Of a stretch of DNA of 64,000 bases, positions 33,114 to 40,586 are shown one piece after another. The DNA is from Mesorhizobium temperatum. GTDB lineage: Bacteria > Pseudomonadota > Alphaproteobacteria > Rhizobiales > Rhizobiaceae. Within the stretch, counting starts at the first letter, position 1. The number at the start of each line of letters is the position of its first letter. The notes beneath the pieces were generated by a model that was not told the DNA's origin, made no database searches, and saw nothing but the letters and a program-made list of their open reading frames with translations. The DNA lies in the NCBI RefSeq assembly GCF_002284575.1, contig NZ_NPKJ01000075.1, forward strand, positions 62,001 to 126,000. The letters run 5' to 3'. A program made the position numbers and the translations under genes.

Positions 33114-34415
33114 ATGCGACGGATTGTCGTTACAGGCATGGGAGCGATCACGCCCCTTGCTGCCGATGTCGAAGCGTCCTGGTCGCGCCTCCTGGCCGGT
33201 CGCTCAGGTATCCGTAGGCTTCCCGACGATGTCGTGGGAGACCTGCCGGCGAAGGTTGGCGGGACGGTTCCCTCCCTGGAAGAAGACCCCGAAGGCGGCT
33301 TCGATCCGAATACCGCCTTCGCGCCGAAGGACCAGCGCAAGGTAGACCGGTTCATCCTCTTCGGGCTCGCCGCTGCACAAGAGGCACTCGCCCAAGCGAA
33401 ATGGACACCCGTCTCGGAAGCGGATCGCTTGCGCACGGCCACGATCATCGCTTCGGGCATCGGCGGGTTCCCCGCCATAACCGAGGCGGTGCGCACGGTC
33501 GACCGGCGCGGCGTCCGCCGCCTATCGCCTTTTACGGTGCCGTCCTTTCTGGTGAACCTCGCAGCAGGCCACATCTCGATCCGCCATGGCTTCAAGGGGC
33601 CACTCGGCGCACCGGTGACGGCGTGCGCGGCCGGCATTCAGGCGATCGGCGACGCGGCTCGCCTTATCCGCGCCAATGAAGCCGATATCGCCGTGTGCGG
33701 CGGAACGGAAGCATGCATGAATATCGTCAGTCTCGGTGGTTTTGCCGCGGCTCGCTCCCTTTCCACCGGCTTCAACGAAACGCCGGCTCAAGCCTCGCGC
33801 CCCTTCGATATGTCGCGGGACGGCTTCGTCATGGGCGAAGGGGCCGGCATCCTGATCATCGAGGAACTGAGCCACGCGCTTGCGCGCGGTGCGAAACCGC
33901 TCGCCGAGCTCGTCGGCTACGGCACGACGGCGGATGCTCATCACGTCACCTCCGGTCCCGAGGACGGCGACGGCGCGCGCCGGGCCATGGAGATCGCGAT
34001 TGCCCAAGCCGGCATTTCGCCGCGTGAAGTTCGCCACCTCAATGCGCACGCGACCTCCACGCCGGTCGGTGATCTCGGGGAAATCGCGGCGATCAAAACA
34101 CTCTTCGGCGCAGATTCCGCCATCGCTGTCAGCGCAACGAAATCCGCGACGGGACACCTGCTCGGAGCCGCCGGCGGGCTTGGAGCCATCTTCGCAATCC
34201 TGGCGCTCAGGGATCAGGTGGCGCCGCCAACCCTCAATTTGAGCGCGCCGGATCCAGCCGGCGACGGGATCGACTTCGTCGCAAACCAAGCCCGCCCGAT
34301 GGGAATGGACTATGCGATCTGCAACGGCTTCGGCTTCGGAGGCGTCAATGCCAGCGCGCTATTCCGGCGCTGGACGGACGAGCTCGCCGGTGCGAGCACC
34401 GGATGGGGCCGGTGA
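33114..34415 (+). CDS. Beta-ketoacyl-ACP synthase II-like enzyme
   Basis: A 433-residue condensing enzyme of the FabF group. The catalytic triad is complete: Cys171 (TACAAG), His312 (HATSTPVGD) and His348 (KSATGHLLGAAG), with Lys343 and the C-terminal NGFGFGGVNAS. It is one of several KAS-like paralogues expected in rhizobia and is placed after a TetR gene rather than in a fab operon. No acyl carrier protein or other lipid gene is adjacent, so the product is unknown. It ends about 60 bases before the cbbR fragment and lies inside the inserted segment. Confidence 0.9.
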   Translation: MRRIVVTGMGAITPLAADVEASWSRLLAGRSGIRRLPDDVVGDLPAKVGGTVPSLEEDPEGGFDPNTAFAPKDQRKVDRFILFGLAAAQEALAQAKWTPVSEADRLRTATIIASGIGGFPAITEAVRTVDRRGVRRLSPFTVPSFLVNLAAGHISIRHGFKGPLGAPVTACAAGIQAIGDAARLIRANEADIAVCGGTEACMNIVSLGGFAAARSLSTGFNETPAQASRPFDMSRDGFVMGEGAGILIIEELSHALARGAKPLAELVGYGTTADAHHVTSGPEDGDGARRAMEIAIAQAGISPREVRHLNAHATSTPVGDLGEIAAIKTLFGADSAIAVSATKSATGHLLGAAGGLGAIFAILALRDQVAPPTLNLSAPDPAGDGIDFVANQARPMGMDYAICNGFGFGGVNASALFRRWTDELAGASTGWGR

Positions 34416-34476
34416 TTAAAACCCTGCCTCTGACCGCCTGGCAGCCCGGCTTGCGATCGCGCCCCCGTCTGGATCC

Positions 34477-34693
34477 CATCTCTGCCCACACCATCGCCGC
34501 CGAAACCGAAGCCGGCCAGCTGGTCATCCTCGACGTTGTCGGCATGCCGATCCGCCGGCAATGGTTTTCAGTGATGCGCAGCGATCACGCGATCTCGCCG
34601 GCCATGGCGACATTCCACGATTTCCTGATGCGCAAGGGCGCGATGTATCTGCCCCTGTTCGGCAAGCTCTATCCGCACACCAGAGCGGGATGA
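34477..34693 (+). pseudogene. Orphan 3' fragment of a second cbbR allele
   Basis: Encodes about 70 residues matching the C-terminus of CbbR (SAHTIAAETEAG..., ending YPHTRAG). Identity to 30634-30835 is 95 percent over 202 bases, and the few differences are nearly all synonymous. The upstream part of the gene is absent; the reading frame happens to extend back to 34403. The divergence pattern suggests this is the original chromosomal cbbR tail, separated from its gene by the segment now in between. Confidence 0.85.
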
Positions 34694-34922
34694 CATTGGA
34701 CGGGCGAACGCCAAAGATCGTGCGTGATAGATGCGAAAGGGGTGGAGAACGCCCGGCGATCGTTGGCGTTAAATAAGCGATATGTTATGTTGCAGTGCGA
34801 AAGAGCGGGGGCCACGTCCTTTCACACCCGTAAGCGATCTGTATGTGCGACCCCTGCAGACTGGTCGGTATCACTGAAACCTCCCGGGCATGGGGTTCGG
34901 GATTCGATGGGGACAAGGGGTA

Positions 34923-35123
34923 ATGCTTTACACGCTGGTTATGATGGTCTGCCTGACGGATGTGCCGCAGAGCTGTGAACAACGCGAACAGATGGTGGAC
35001 GGCCTGGCAATGAATCCCGGGACCGCCTTCATGCAGGCGCAGCCGCTGGTCGCCCAGTGGATCGAGACGCATCCCGGTTATTTCGTGCAGCGCTGGCGCG
35101 TGCTGCCCGGCCGGGGATCGTGA
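34923..35123 (+). CDS. Small exported protein, paralogue of the 18387 gene
   Basis: A 66-residue protein beginning with a hydrophobic stretch (LYTLVMMVCL) followed by SCEQ, and a C-terminal part AQPLVAQWIETHPGYFVQRW. It aligns with the protein at 18387-18596 in the same order of features. The ATG at 34923 is preceded by a G-rich ribosome site; an upstream start at 34890 is less likely. It is convergent with the 209-residue secreted protein that ends the second ABC module. Function unknown. Confidence 0.65.
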   Translation: MLYTLVMMVCLTDVPQSCEQREQMVDGLAMNPGTAFMQAQPLVAQWIETHPGYFVQRWRVLPGRGS

Positions 35124-35150
35124 GATCCGCCGCGAAGATCGAATGAGGTT

Positions 35151-35780
35151 CTACTTCTTCGCGGCGAGCGTTTCCGAAACGGCCTTGGACAATTGATAAA
35201 GCCGCTGCTCGATGATCGTCGGCACTTCACAGACGTAAGTCAGTGATTGGACGCGTTCATTGAAAATTCGCGTTGCGAATTTCAGCTGTTCGGTTCGCCG
35301 TTCGATCTCGTTTGGATCTGCATCGGGCTTTGCCCGCAACGCATCGACGTCGGACGCTTCCTTGCGCAAGGCGGCGGCCATTTCGAGCTGCTTGTGGGCG
35401 TAACGGGAAATGCCTGAGATCACGTGAGAACGCTCGGCGTCCATGTGATCGAACATGCCTTGCACCAGCATCGCCATCTTCGGCGCAAGCTGCTCGGCCG
35501 GCAGCGAGGCGGCGAAATCCTTGATCTTCTTTTGGGCTTCGGCAATCGGTATCCGCCGGGCTGCCACCTCCTCGACCAGGGCGGAGATACCGGGGTCTTT
35601 CGACAAGTCCTTCGCCGCTGGCGGCAGCTCCGGCCCGTTCCAGATCTGGCCGAGCGAGAGTTGCGGCACCTTGCGCTGTATGCAAGGCCAGTCAGGATCG
35701 GTGTTCGCCGCCATGGCGTTCACGCCCGGCGCGAGCATGGCAACCACAGCCAGGCTGCGAACAAGCCTCATTCGTGCCAT
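35151..35780 (-). CDS. Exported helical protein of a PQQ-linked ABC module
   Basis: A 209-residue protein with a signal peptide (MARMRLVRSLAVVAML, cleavage near MAA at about residue 24). The mature N-terminus DPDWPCIQRKVPQLSLGQIWNG contains one Cys and a conserved-looking Trp pair. The rest is helical and charged. The ATG at 35780 overlaps the permease stop by four bases. I do not know a named function, but proteins of this type accompany the PQQ-associated ABC transporter genes upstream. Confidence 0.78.
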   Translation of the reverse strand: MARMRLVRSLAVVAMLAPGVNAMAANTDPDWPCIQRKVPQLSLGQIWNGPELPPAAKDLSKDPGISALVEEVAARRIPIAEAQKKIKDFAASLPAEQLAPKMAMLVQGMFDHMDAERSHVISGISRYAHKQLEMAAALRKEASDVDALRAKPDADPNEIERRTEQLKFATRIFNERVQSLTYVCEVPTIIEQRLYQLSKAVSETLAAKK

Positions 35781-36655
35781 CAGGCATTTCCTCCCGTGTC
35801 CTGTTTGCGGGTCATCATGCCGCGCGAAGGGTCGTAGGCGATGATGGCGGCGGCAAGGAACAGCAGCGTGCAGCCGGCAACGACGCCCAGCGACAGCCAG
35901 TTGATCTGGCCGTAAAAGGCGAAGCGGATCAGTTCGACGGCATAGGTGAACGGATTGGCGAGGCAGATTTTGTAAAGCAGCGGGCTCGCCTCCTGGATGC
36001 GCCACAAGGGATAGAGCGCGGGAGAGGCGAAATAGCCGGGAAAGATGACGAAGTTCATGATGCCGGCGAAATTTTCGAGCTGCTTGATCATCGAGGACAA
36101 AAGCATGCCGAGCGCGCAAAGCATCATGCCCGACAGGAACAGCGCCGGCAGCACCATGAGATAGCCGATCGGCGGCGCCTTGACGCCCCAGAACCAGGCA
36201 ACGATCAGGAACGCGTAGACCTGCGCGATCGATACGGAGACGCCGGCGAGCATCTTCGACACCAGCAGGAACCAGCGCGGGAAGGGGCTGACCAGCAGGG
36301 TGCGCATGTTGCCCATCTCGCGGTCATAGACCATCGACAGCGAAGACTGCATGCCCGAGAACAGCAGGATCATGCCGCACAAACCCGGCGTGATGTAGAC
36401 CTCATAGAGCACGTAGGTCTTGTAGGGCGGGATGATCGATACACCGAGCACCTGCCGGAATCCGGCGGCAAAAATGAACAGCCAGATGAGCGGCCGAACC
36501 AGCGAGGATATGAAGCGCTCGCGCTGGTGCAGGAAGCGCAGGCACTCCCGCAGGACGACGCCCTTGAGGCAAATGAGATAGTGGCGGAGGCCGAATTTTT
36601 CGAACTTCTCCGGCACGATGCCGGCGACTTTTTCGGGCATTGTGGGAGCGCTCAT
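35780..36655 (-). CDS. ABC-2 type permease, PQQ-dependent alcohol system
   Basis: A 291-residue integral membrane protein with about six hydrophobic segments, of the ABC-2 (exporter-type) family. It matches the permease group found next to PQQ alcohol dehydrogenases (PedC-like). The N-terminus includes HYLICLKGVVLRECLRFLHQRERF and the family segment FAAGFRQVLG. Its start overlaps the ATPase stop by four bases. ABC-2 permeases usually export, so pairing with a periplasmic binding-like protein is unusual; the transported compound is unknown. Confidence 0.88.
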   Translation of the reverse strand: MSAPTMPEKVAGIVPEKFEKFGLRHYLICLKGVVLRECLRFLHQRERFISSLVRPLIWLFIFAAGFRQVLGVSIIPPYKTYVLYEVYITPGLCGMILLFSGMQSSLSMVYDREMGNMRTLLVSPFPRWFLLVSKMLAGVSVSIAQVYAFLIVAWFWGVKAPPIGYLMVLPALFLSGMMLCALGMLLSSMIKQLENFAGIMNFVIFPGYFASPALYPLWRIQEASPLLYKICLANPFTYAVELIRFAFYGQINWLSLGVVAGCTLLFLAAAIIAYDPSRGMMTRKQDTGGNA

Positions 36656-37479
36656 GGCGATATCTCCGCGATGCCGGCTGCCTCGATGCGGCTGAGCCTC
36701 GAAAAGGCGTCGCGGATCGAACCGGCGCCGCTCGCCTTGACAACATCGGTCACCTTGCCCTTGGCGACCAGTTCGCCCTGCCGCAGCACGACGACATGGT
36801 CGCCGTCTTCAACCTCGTCGATCAGATGCGTCGCCCACAGCACGCCGATGCCCTCGGTTTCGACAAGCTTGCGGATGGTGGCGAGAATGCCCGCGCGCGA
36901 CTGGATGTCGAGACCGACCGTCGCCTCGTCGAGCAGCAGCAGGGACGGGCGGTGAAGCAGCGCCCTGGCGATCTCGATGCGCCGCATCTGACCGCCGGAA
37001 AGACTGCGTGCCTTGTCATGCTGCCGGCCCCGCATGTCGACCGTAGCGAGCAGCGCGGCAATGCGCTGCCGGGCCTCGCGTCCTCCGATGCCATGCAGCG
37101 CGGCGTGGTAGGAGAGGTTCTGGTGGACGCTGAGGTCGAGGTCGAGCGTGCGTGCCTGGAACACGATGCCGACACGCCTGAGTGCTTCGCCAGATGCGCG
37201 GCTGACGTCATGGCCGAAGATGCGGATCGATCCGCGGCGCGTGTCGTAAAGATGGCTGATCAGCGAGAACAGGGTTGTCTTGCCGGCGCCGTTGAGGCCG
37301 AGAAGAACGGTGAAGGTCGCCGGCGCGATCGAGAATGAGACGTCGTTGAGCGCCCGCTTCGGACCATAGGAATGGCTGACGCCGGCGACATCGAGCGCCG
37401 CCACCTCATCTCCTGGTCCGCTTGTCCTCACATGCTGCACGCCGGCTGGTTCCTTGTCGTCGACAATAGTGTAGCGCAC
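36652..37479 (-). CDS. ABC transporter ATP-binding protein, PQQ-dependent alcohol system
   Basis: A 275-residue ATPase with Walker A GLNGAGKTT, signature LSGGQMRR and Walker B LLLLDEATVGLD. Sequence and context fit the group linked to PQQ-dependent alcohol dehydrogenases. Several GTG codons (37479 and two further in) could be the start; the conserved domain begins with VAALDVAGVSHSYG near residue 26. It is coupled to the permease by a four-base overlap. Three short copies of TAGCGCACC lie around the 5' end. Confidence 0.88.
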   Translation of the reverse strand: MRYTIVDDKEPAGVQHVRTSGPGDEVAALDVAGVSHSYGPKRALNDVSFSIAPATFTVLLGLNGAGKTTLFSLISHLYDTRRGSIRIFGHDVSRASGEALRRVGIVFQARTLDLDLSVHQNLSYHAALHGIGGREARQRIAALLATVDMRGRQHDKARSLSGGQMRRIEIARALLHRPSLLLLDEATVGLDIQSRAGILATIRKLVETEGIGVLWATHLIDEVEDGDHVVVLRQGELVAKGKVTDVVKASGAGSIRDAFSRLSRIEAAGIAEISP

Positions 37480-37540
37480 CTAGCGCACCAGGAGTCTAGC
37501 GCACCGGGCTCGATCGCGCAGGTCCCGCTTTCCGGTGCTC

Positions 37541-38044
37541 CTACTTGATCGTGATCGTGCCCTTCATGCCCCTGTTGGCGAGGTCGGGCACCGACCATGT
37601 GTAGATGCCGGGCCTCACGGTGGTGAACTGTACCTGGATGGTGCCGTCGGCGTCGAATTCGAGCCATGCGGGTGCGCCGTTCATGTGCACTTCGAGGTCG
37701 TTGATGACGATCTGGTTGTTCCACACATTGCGGAACAGGTCGGTGTGGAATTTGTACTCCAGCCCGCCCGCCGCGGTGATCTTCCAGCGATAGCCCTGGC
37801 CGGCGATCAGCTCGAAGTCCTTCTGGTTGGCGGTGAACTGGTCTTCCTTGCTGCCGAGGATAAGTTCCGGCACGTCCTTGCTGGCCCGGGTCGCCTTCTC
37901 GGCTTGCGGACTGGCCTCGGTGCTGGCGGCCGCGCCGGCGGCGGCGTCATCGTCATCGCCGTCGTCGTCCTGCGCCCAGACCTGGCCCTGGGTGAGTGCC
38001 ATGCCCACCAGCGCAGCGAAAGCGACTGCCCGAAATTTCCGCAT
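37541..38044 (-). CDS. Periplasmic cupredoxin-like protein
   Basis: A 167-residue exported protein. It has a signal peptide to about residue 24, then an Asp/Ala-rich linker (DDDGDDDD) to about residue 50, then a cupredoxin-like beta domain (FELIAGQGYRWKI, VINDLEVHMNG, TTVRPGIYTWSVPDL, GMKGTITI). The usual type 1 copper Cys is not evident, so copper binding is uncertain. It belongs to the operon with the PQQ-linked ABC genes, between the propeller protein and the ATPase. Confidence 0.78.
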   Translation of the reverse strand: MRKFRAVAFAALVGMALTQGQVWAQDDDGDDDDAAAGAAASTEASPQAEKATRASKDVPELILGSKEDQFTANQKDFELIAGQGYRWKITAAGGLEYKFHTDLFRNVWNNQIVINDLEVHMNGAPAWLEFDADGTIQVQFTTVRPGIYTWSVPDLANRGMKGTITIK

Positions 38045-38117
38045 GATTTCCTACTCTTCTGCTGTTTTTCTGTCGGTTTGATTCACTTGGTTTATTCAAT
38101 GGTTCATTTGGCGCGAG

Positions 38118-39089
38118 TCATTTGGGAGAGACGACGACCCCCCACGGCAAGGCGCCGACGGTCACCGACTGCACCGGCTCGTCGGTCTCCACGTCGATGA
38201 AGGTGATGTCGTTCGACACGCCGTTGGTCGAGATGATGGTCTTCTGGTCCGGGGTGAAAGCAAGCTGCCAGACCCGTTGGCCGACCAGCACATATTTCTC
38301 GACCTCGTATGTCTGCGTGTTGACCACCGCGACGCGGTTGGCCGGCCCGAGCGCCACATAGGCTTTCTTGCCGTCGGCGGTGATGCGCACGCCGACCGGC
38401 TGGATCGATTCGGCCCTCAGGCCGGCAACCTCGAAGGTGATCTTGTGGACGACTTCGCGCGTTTGATTGTCGATCACCGAAACCGTGCCACCGATCTCGG
38501 CGCTCACCCAGGCCTGCTTGCCGTCGGGCGTGAACTCGATGAAGCGCGGACGCGCATCCACCAGCACGTTGTCGGTGATCTCGTGGGTCGTCGTGTCGAT
38601 GAAATGCGCCATGTTTGTCGTTTCCGACGTATTGACCATGGTCTTTCCGTCCGGGCTGACGCCCATGCCTTCCGGTTCGACGCCGACCGGGATTTCGGCC
38701 AGCACCTTCTTATCCTCTATGTCAATGACGGTGACGAGATTGTCGTCCTCATTGGCGACATAAAGCGTCTTGCCGTCAGGCGAGAGCACGAAGAGCTCCG
38801 GGTCAGGCCCGGAGGGCAAGGTATCGACGATCTCCAGCGACGCCGTGTCGATCACCTCGATCGAATCGTCGTCGCTCGCGCAGAGATAAATGTGTTTGCC
38901 GTCGTGCGAGATGGTGATGCCGCGCGGACGCTGCCCGACATTGACGGTCTTCACCACCTGCATCGTTGCGGTGTCGACGACGGACATCGTGTTGTCCTTC
39001 TCGTTGGAAACATAGGCCATGTAGGCCGATGCTGGGCCGGCCATGAAGCCGGTCGCGAGAATGGCGAGTGCCCAAGCTCGTCTCTGCAC
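38118..39089 (-). CDS. PQQ-dependent catabolism-associated beta-propeller protein
   Basis: A 323-residue exported protein made of YVTN-type propeller repeats (for example GQRPRGITISHDGKHIYLC and GPDPELFVLSPDGKTLYVAN), about seven blades. The signal peptide ends near ASA. GTG at 39089 with GGGAGGA upstream is chosen; a TTG at 39104 is inside the ribosome site. Family members accompany PQQ alcohol dehydrogenases but lack the dehydrogenase motif and are probably binding or sensing proteins. Confidence 0.9.
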   Translation of the reverse strand: MQRRAWALAILATGFMAGPASAYMAYVSNEKDNTMSVVDTATMQVVKTVNVGQRPRGITISHDGKHIYLCASDDDSIEVIDTASLEIVDTLPSGPDPELFVLSPDGKTLYVANEDDNLVTVIDIEDKKVLAEIPVGVEPEGMGVSPDGKTMVNTSETTNMAHFIDTTTHEITDNVLVDARPRFIEFTPDGKQAWVSAEIGGTVSVIDNQTREVVHKITFEVAGLRAESIQPVGVRITADGKKAYVALGPANRVAVVNTQTYEVEKYVLVGQRVWQLAFTPDQKTIISTNGVSNDITFIDVETDEPVQSVTVGALPWGVVVSPK

Positions 39090-39110
39090 TGAAATTCCTC
39101 CCAATTGGTT

Positions 39111-40361
39111 CTACTCAAGCACGCATTTTGTTTCCGGCTCATCGACCCCGAGCGTATCGAGCTCGGACACCTGGTGCAAAAAACCTTCCTGCGGCGATGT
39201 CGAGACGACCGATCGGCCGTCGCCGAGGAAGATCGGCTGCCTCAACTGCTGGTTCCACTTGCGGAAGGTCAGTTTCTGCCCCTTGAAGGCGGCGATCGAA
39301 AAATCGTCGGAGCGGATGAAGTCGGCCATCTTGCGCGGGTCGGCGCCCTGCGTGCGGGTCGCCGCCTCGCCGAGGATGCGCACCGCGGTCCATGCCGCCA
39401 TGTCCTTCGACATCATGCGGCGGCCGTTTGCCTTGGCGAAGCGGTTCTGGATTTGGGTGCCGCCCCATTGCTCGCTGGCCGGATGCCAGGCCGACGGGGT
39501 GAGGCCGGCGGTGCCGGCGACCGGCCGCGGAGTCCAGGTGCGGAACGGAACATAGGTGCCGAACACCTCGCTTTCATCGGCGACCAGCAACACATCGTGC
39601 TCCGGCAGGTCCTGGGTGAAGACAGGCATCTGCCGCTGGATCTGGACGACGCCGGAATCGGTCCGCCGTGCCGTGCCGGCATCCTCGAACAGCTTTTCGC
39701 CGACGATCTCGCCACCAAAGCGCATCGCCGCCCGGCGCAGCGCCTCGGCAAAAAGCTGGTCGCGCTCGTGCGAGCCGTAGATCAGCACCCAGCGCCGCCA
39801 TTGCTTCCAGATGAGATATTGCGCCAGCCCGTCGGCCAGCATGCTGCGCGTCGGAATGGTGTGGAAGATGTTGGCGCGGCATTGCTCCTCGCGAAGACTG
39901 TCGTCGGTGGCGCCGGCATTGAAGATCAAAACGCCGTTGTCGCGGGCAAGATCGGCGATCGACAGCAATTGCTTGGCCGAGACGTCTGCGACCACATAGC
40001 GGTCGCCTCTGGCGATCATGTCCTGGAAAGCCGCAACGACGTCCGCGTCCGGCTTTACCTCCGTCACGTCGAGGCTGAATTTCTGGCCGAGGAAGCTGCC
40101 GGTCGTGTTGTTGTCGGCAATCGCCACATTGCCGCCGGCAACGCCTTCATCGCGTGGCGGGACGTCGAGCACCGACAAGGCCAGCTGCGGCGCATAGGCG
40201 CGCAAATAGCCTATCTTGATTTCGGTTACCTTTTTTTCAGGCTTGGCCGTTGCAGCCGGTTGCCCGCCCGTCGCCTCCTGGGCGAGCGCGCCCGGAACGT
40301 TGACGGTCAGGGAAAAAAAGCACAAAAAGGCCGCGAGAGTGCCCGGCACCGCGCTCGTCAT
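39111..40361 (-). CDS. Substrate-binding protein, PQQ-dependent alcohol ABC system
   Basis: A 416-residue periplasmic binding protein of the branched-chain amino acid receptor (LivJ-like) fold. The signal peptide ends near ALA. Segments such as NTTGSFLGQKFSL, VADVSAKQLLSIADLA and ADESEVFGTYVPFRTW fit the group found with PQQ-linked ABC genes. ATG at 40361 begins the signal peptide; the frame to 40568 lies in the control region. It heads the six-gene unit and is divergent from the Mfn fusion gene. Confidence 0.88.
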   Translation of the reverse strand: MTSAVPGTLAAFLCFFSLTVNVPGALAQEATGGQPAATAKPEKKVTEIKIGYLRAYAPQLALSVLDVPPRDEGVAGGNVAIADNNTTGSFLGQKFSLDVTEVKPDADVVAAFQDMIARGDRYVVADVSAKQLLSIADLARDNGVLIFNAGATDDSLREEQCRANIFHTIPTRSMLADGLAQYLIWKQWRRWVLIYGSHERDQLFAEALRRAAMRFGGEIVGEKLFEDAGTARRTDSGVVQIQRQMPVFTQDLPEHDVLLVADESEVFGTYVPFRTWTPRPVAGTAGLTPSAWHPASEQWGGTQIQNRFAKANGRRMMSKDMAAWTAVRILGEAATRTQGADPRKMADFIRSDDFSIAAFKGQKLTFRKWNQQLRQPIFLGDGRSVVSTSPQEGFLHQVSELDTLGVDEPETKCVLE

Positions 40362-40586
40362 CGATAAAATTACCCGTTCTTGCGCTAAAGTCCGATTGTT
40401 GTCGGACCGGCGCGAAGTCAAGGTGCCCGTGATGAGCTTAGCTGACCCGCAAATTTTATCAAACCCTGAAAGTGGACTTCTCGCGTCTGCTTTAGTGCCA
40501 TGCCTGCTCGCCGGAACGGCAACTGAGCGGATTTCGGTATTCGGGCCCGAGAGCGTCCTGTCCCTCATGCCGGAGAAAGTCCTTCA
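40362..40586. promoter_or_regulatory. Divergent control region
   Basis: A 225-base gap between the start of the PQQ-linked ABC operon (minus) and the methylofuran/H4MPT operon (plus). It must hold both promoters. I see no clear palindrome or known operator in it. Confidence 0.4.

Noticed and set aside
33114..34415. Housekeeping fabF
   Set aside because: It is a true ketoacyl synthase but lies in an inserted segment after a TetR gene, without acpP or other fab genes, so I did not assign the fabF symbol.
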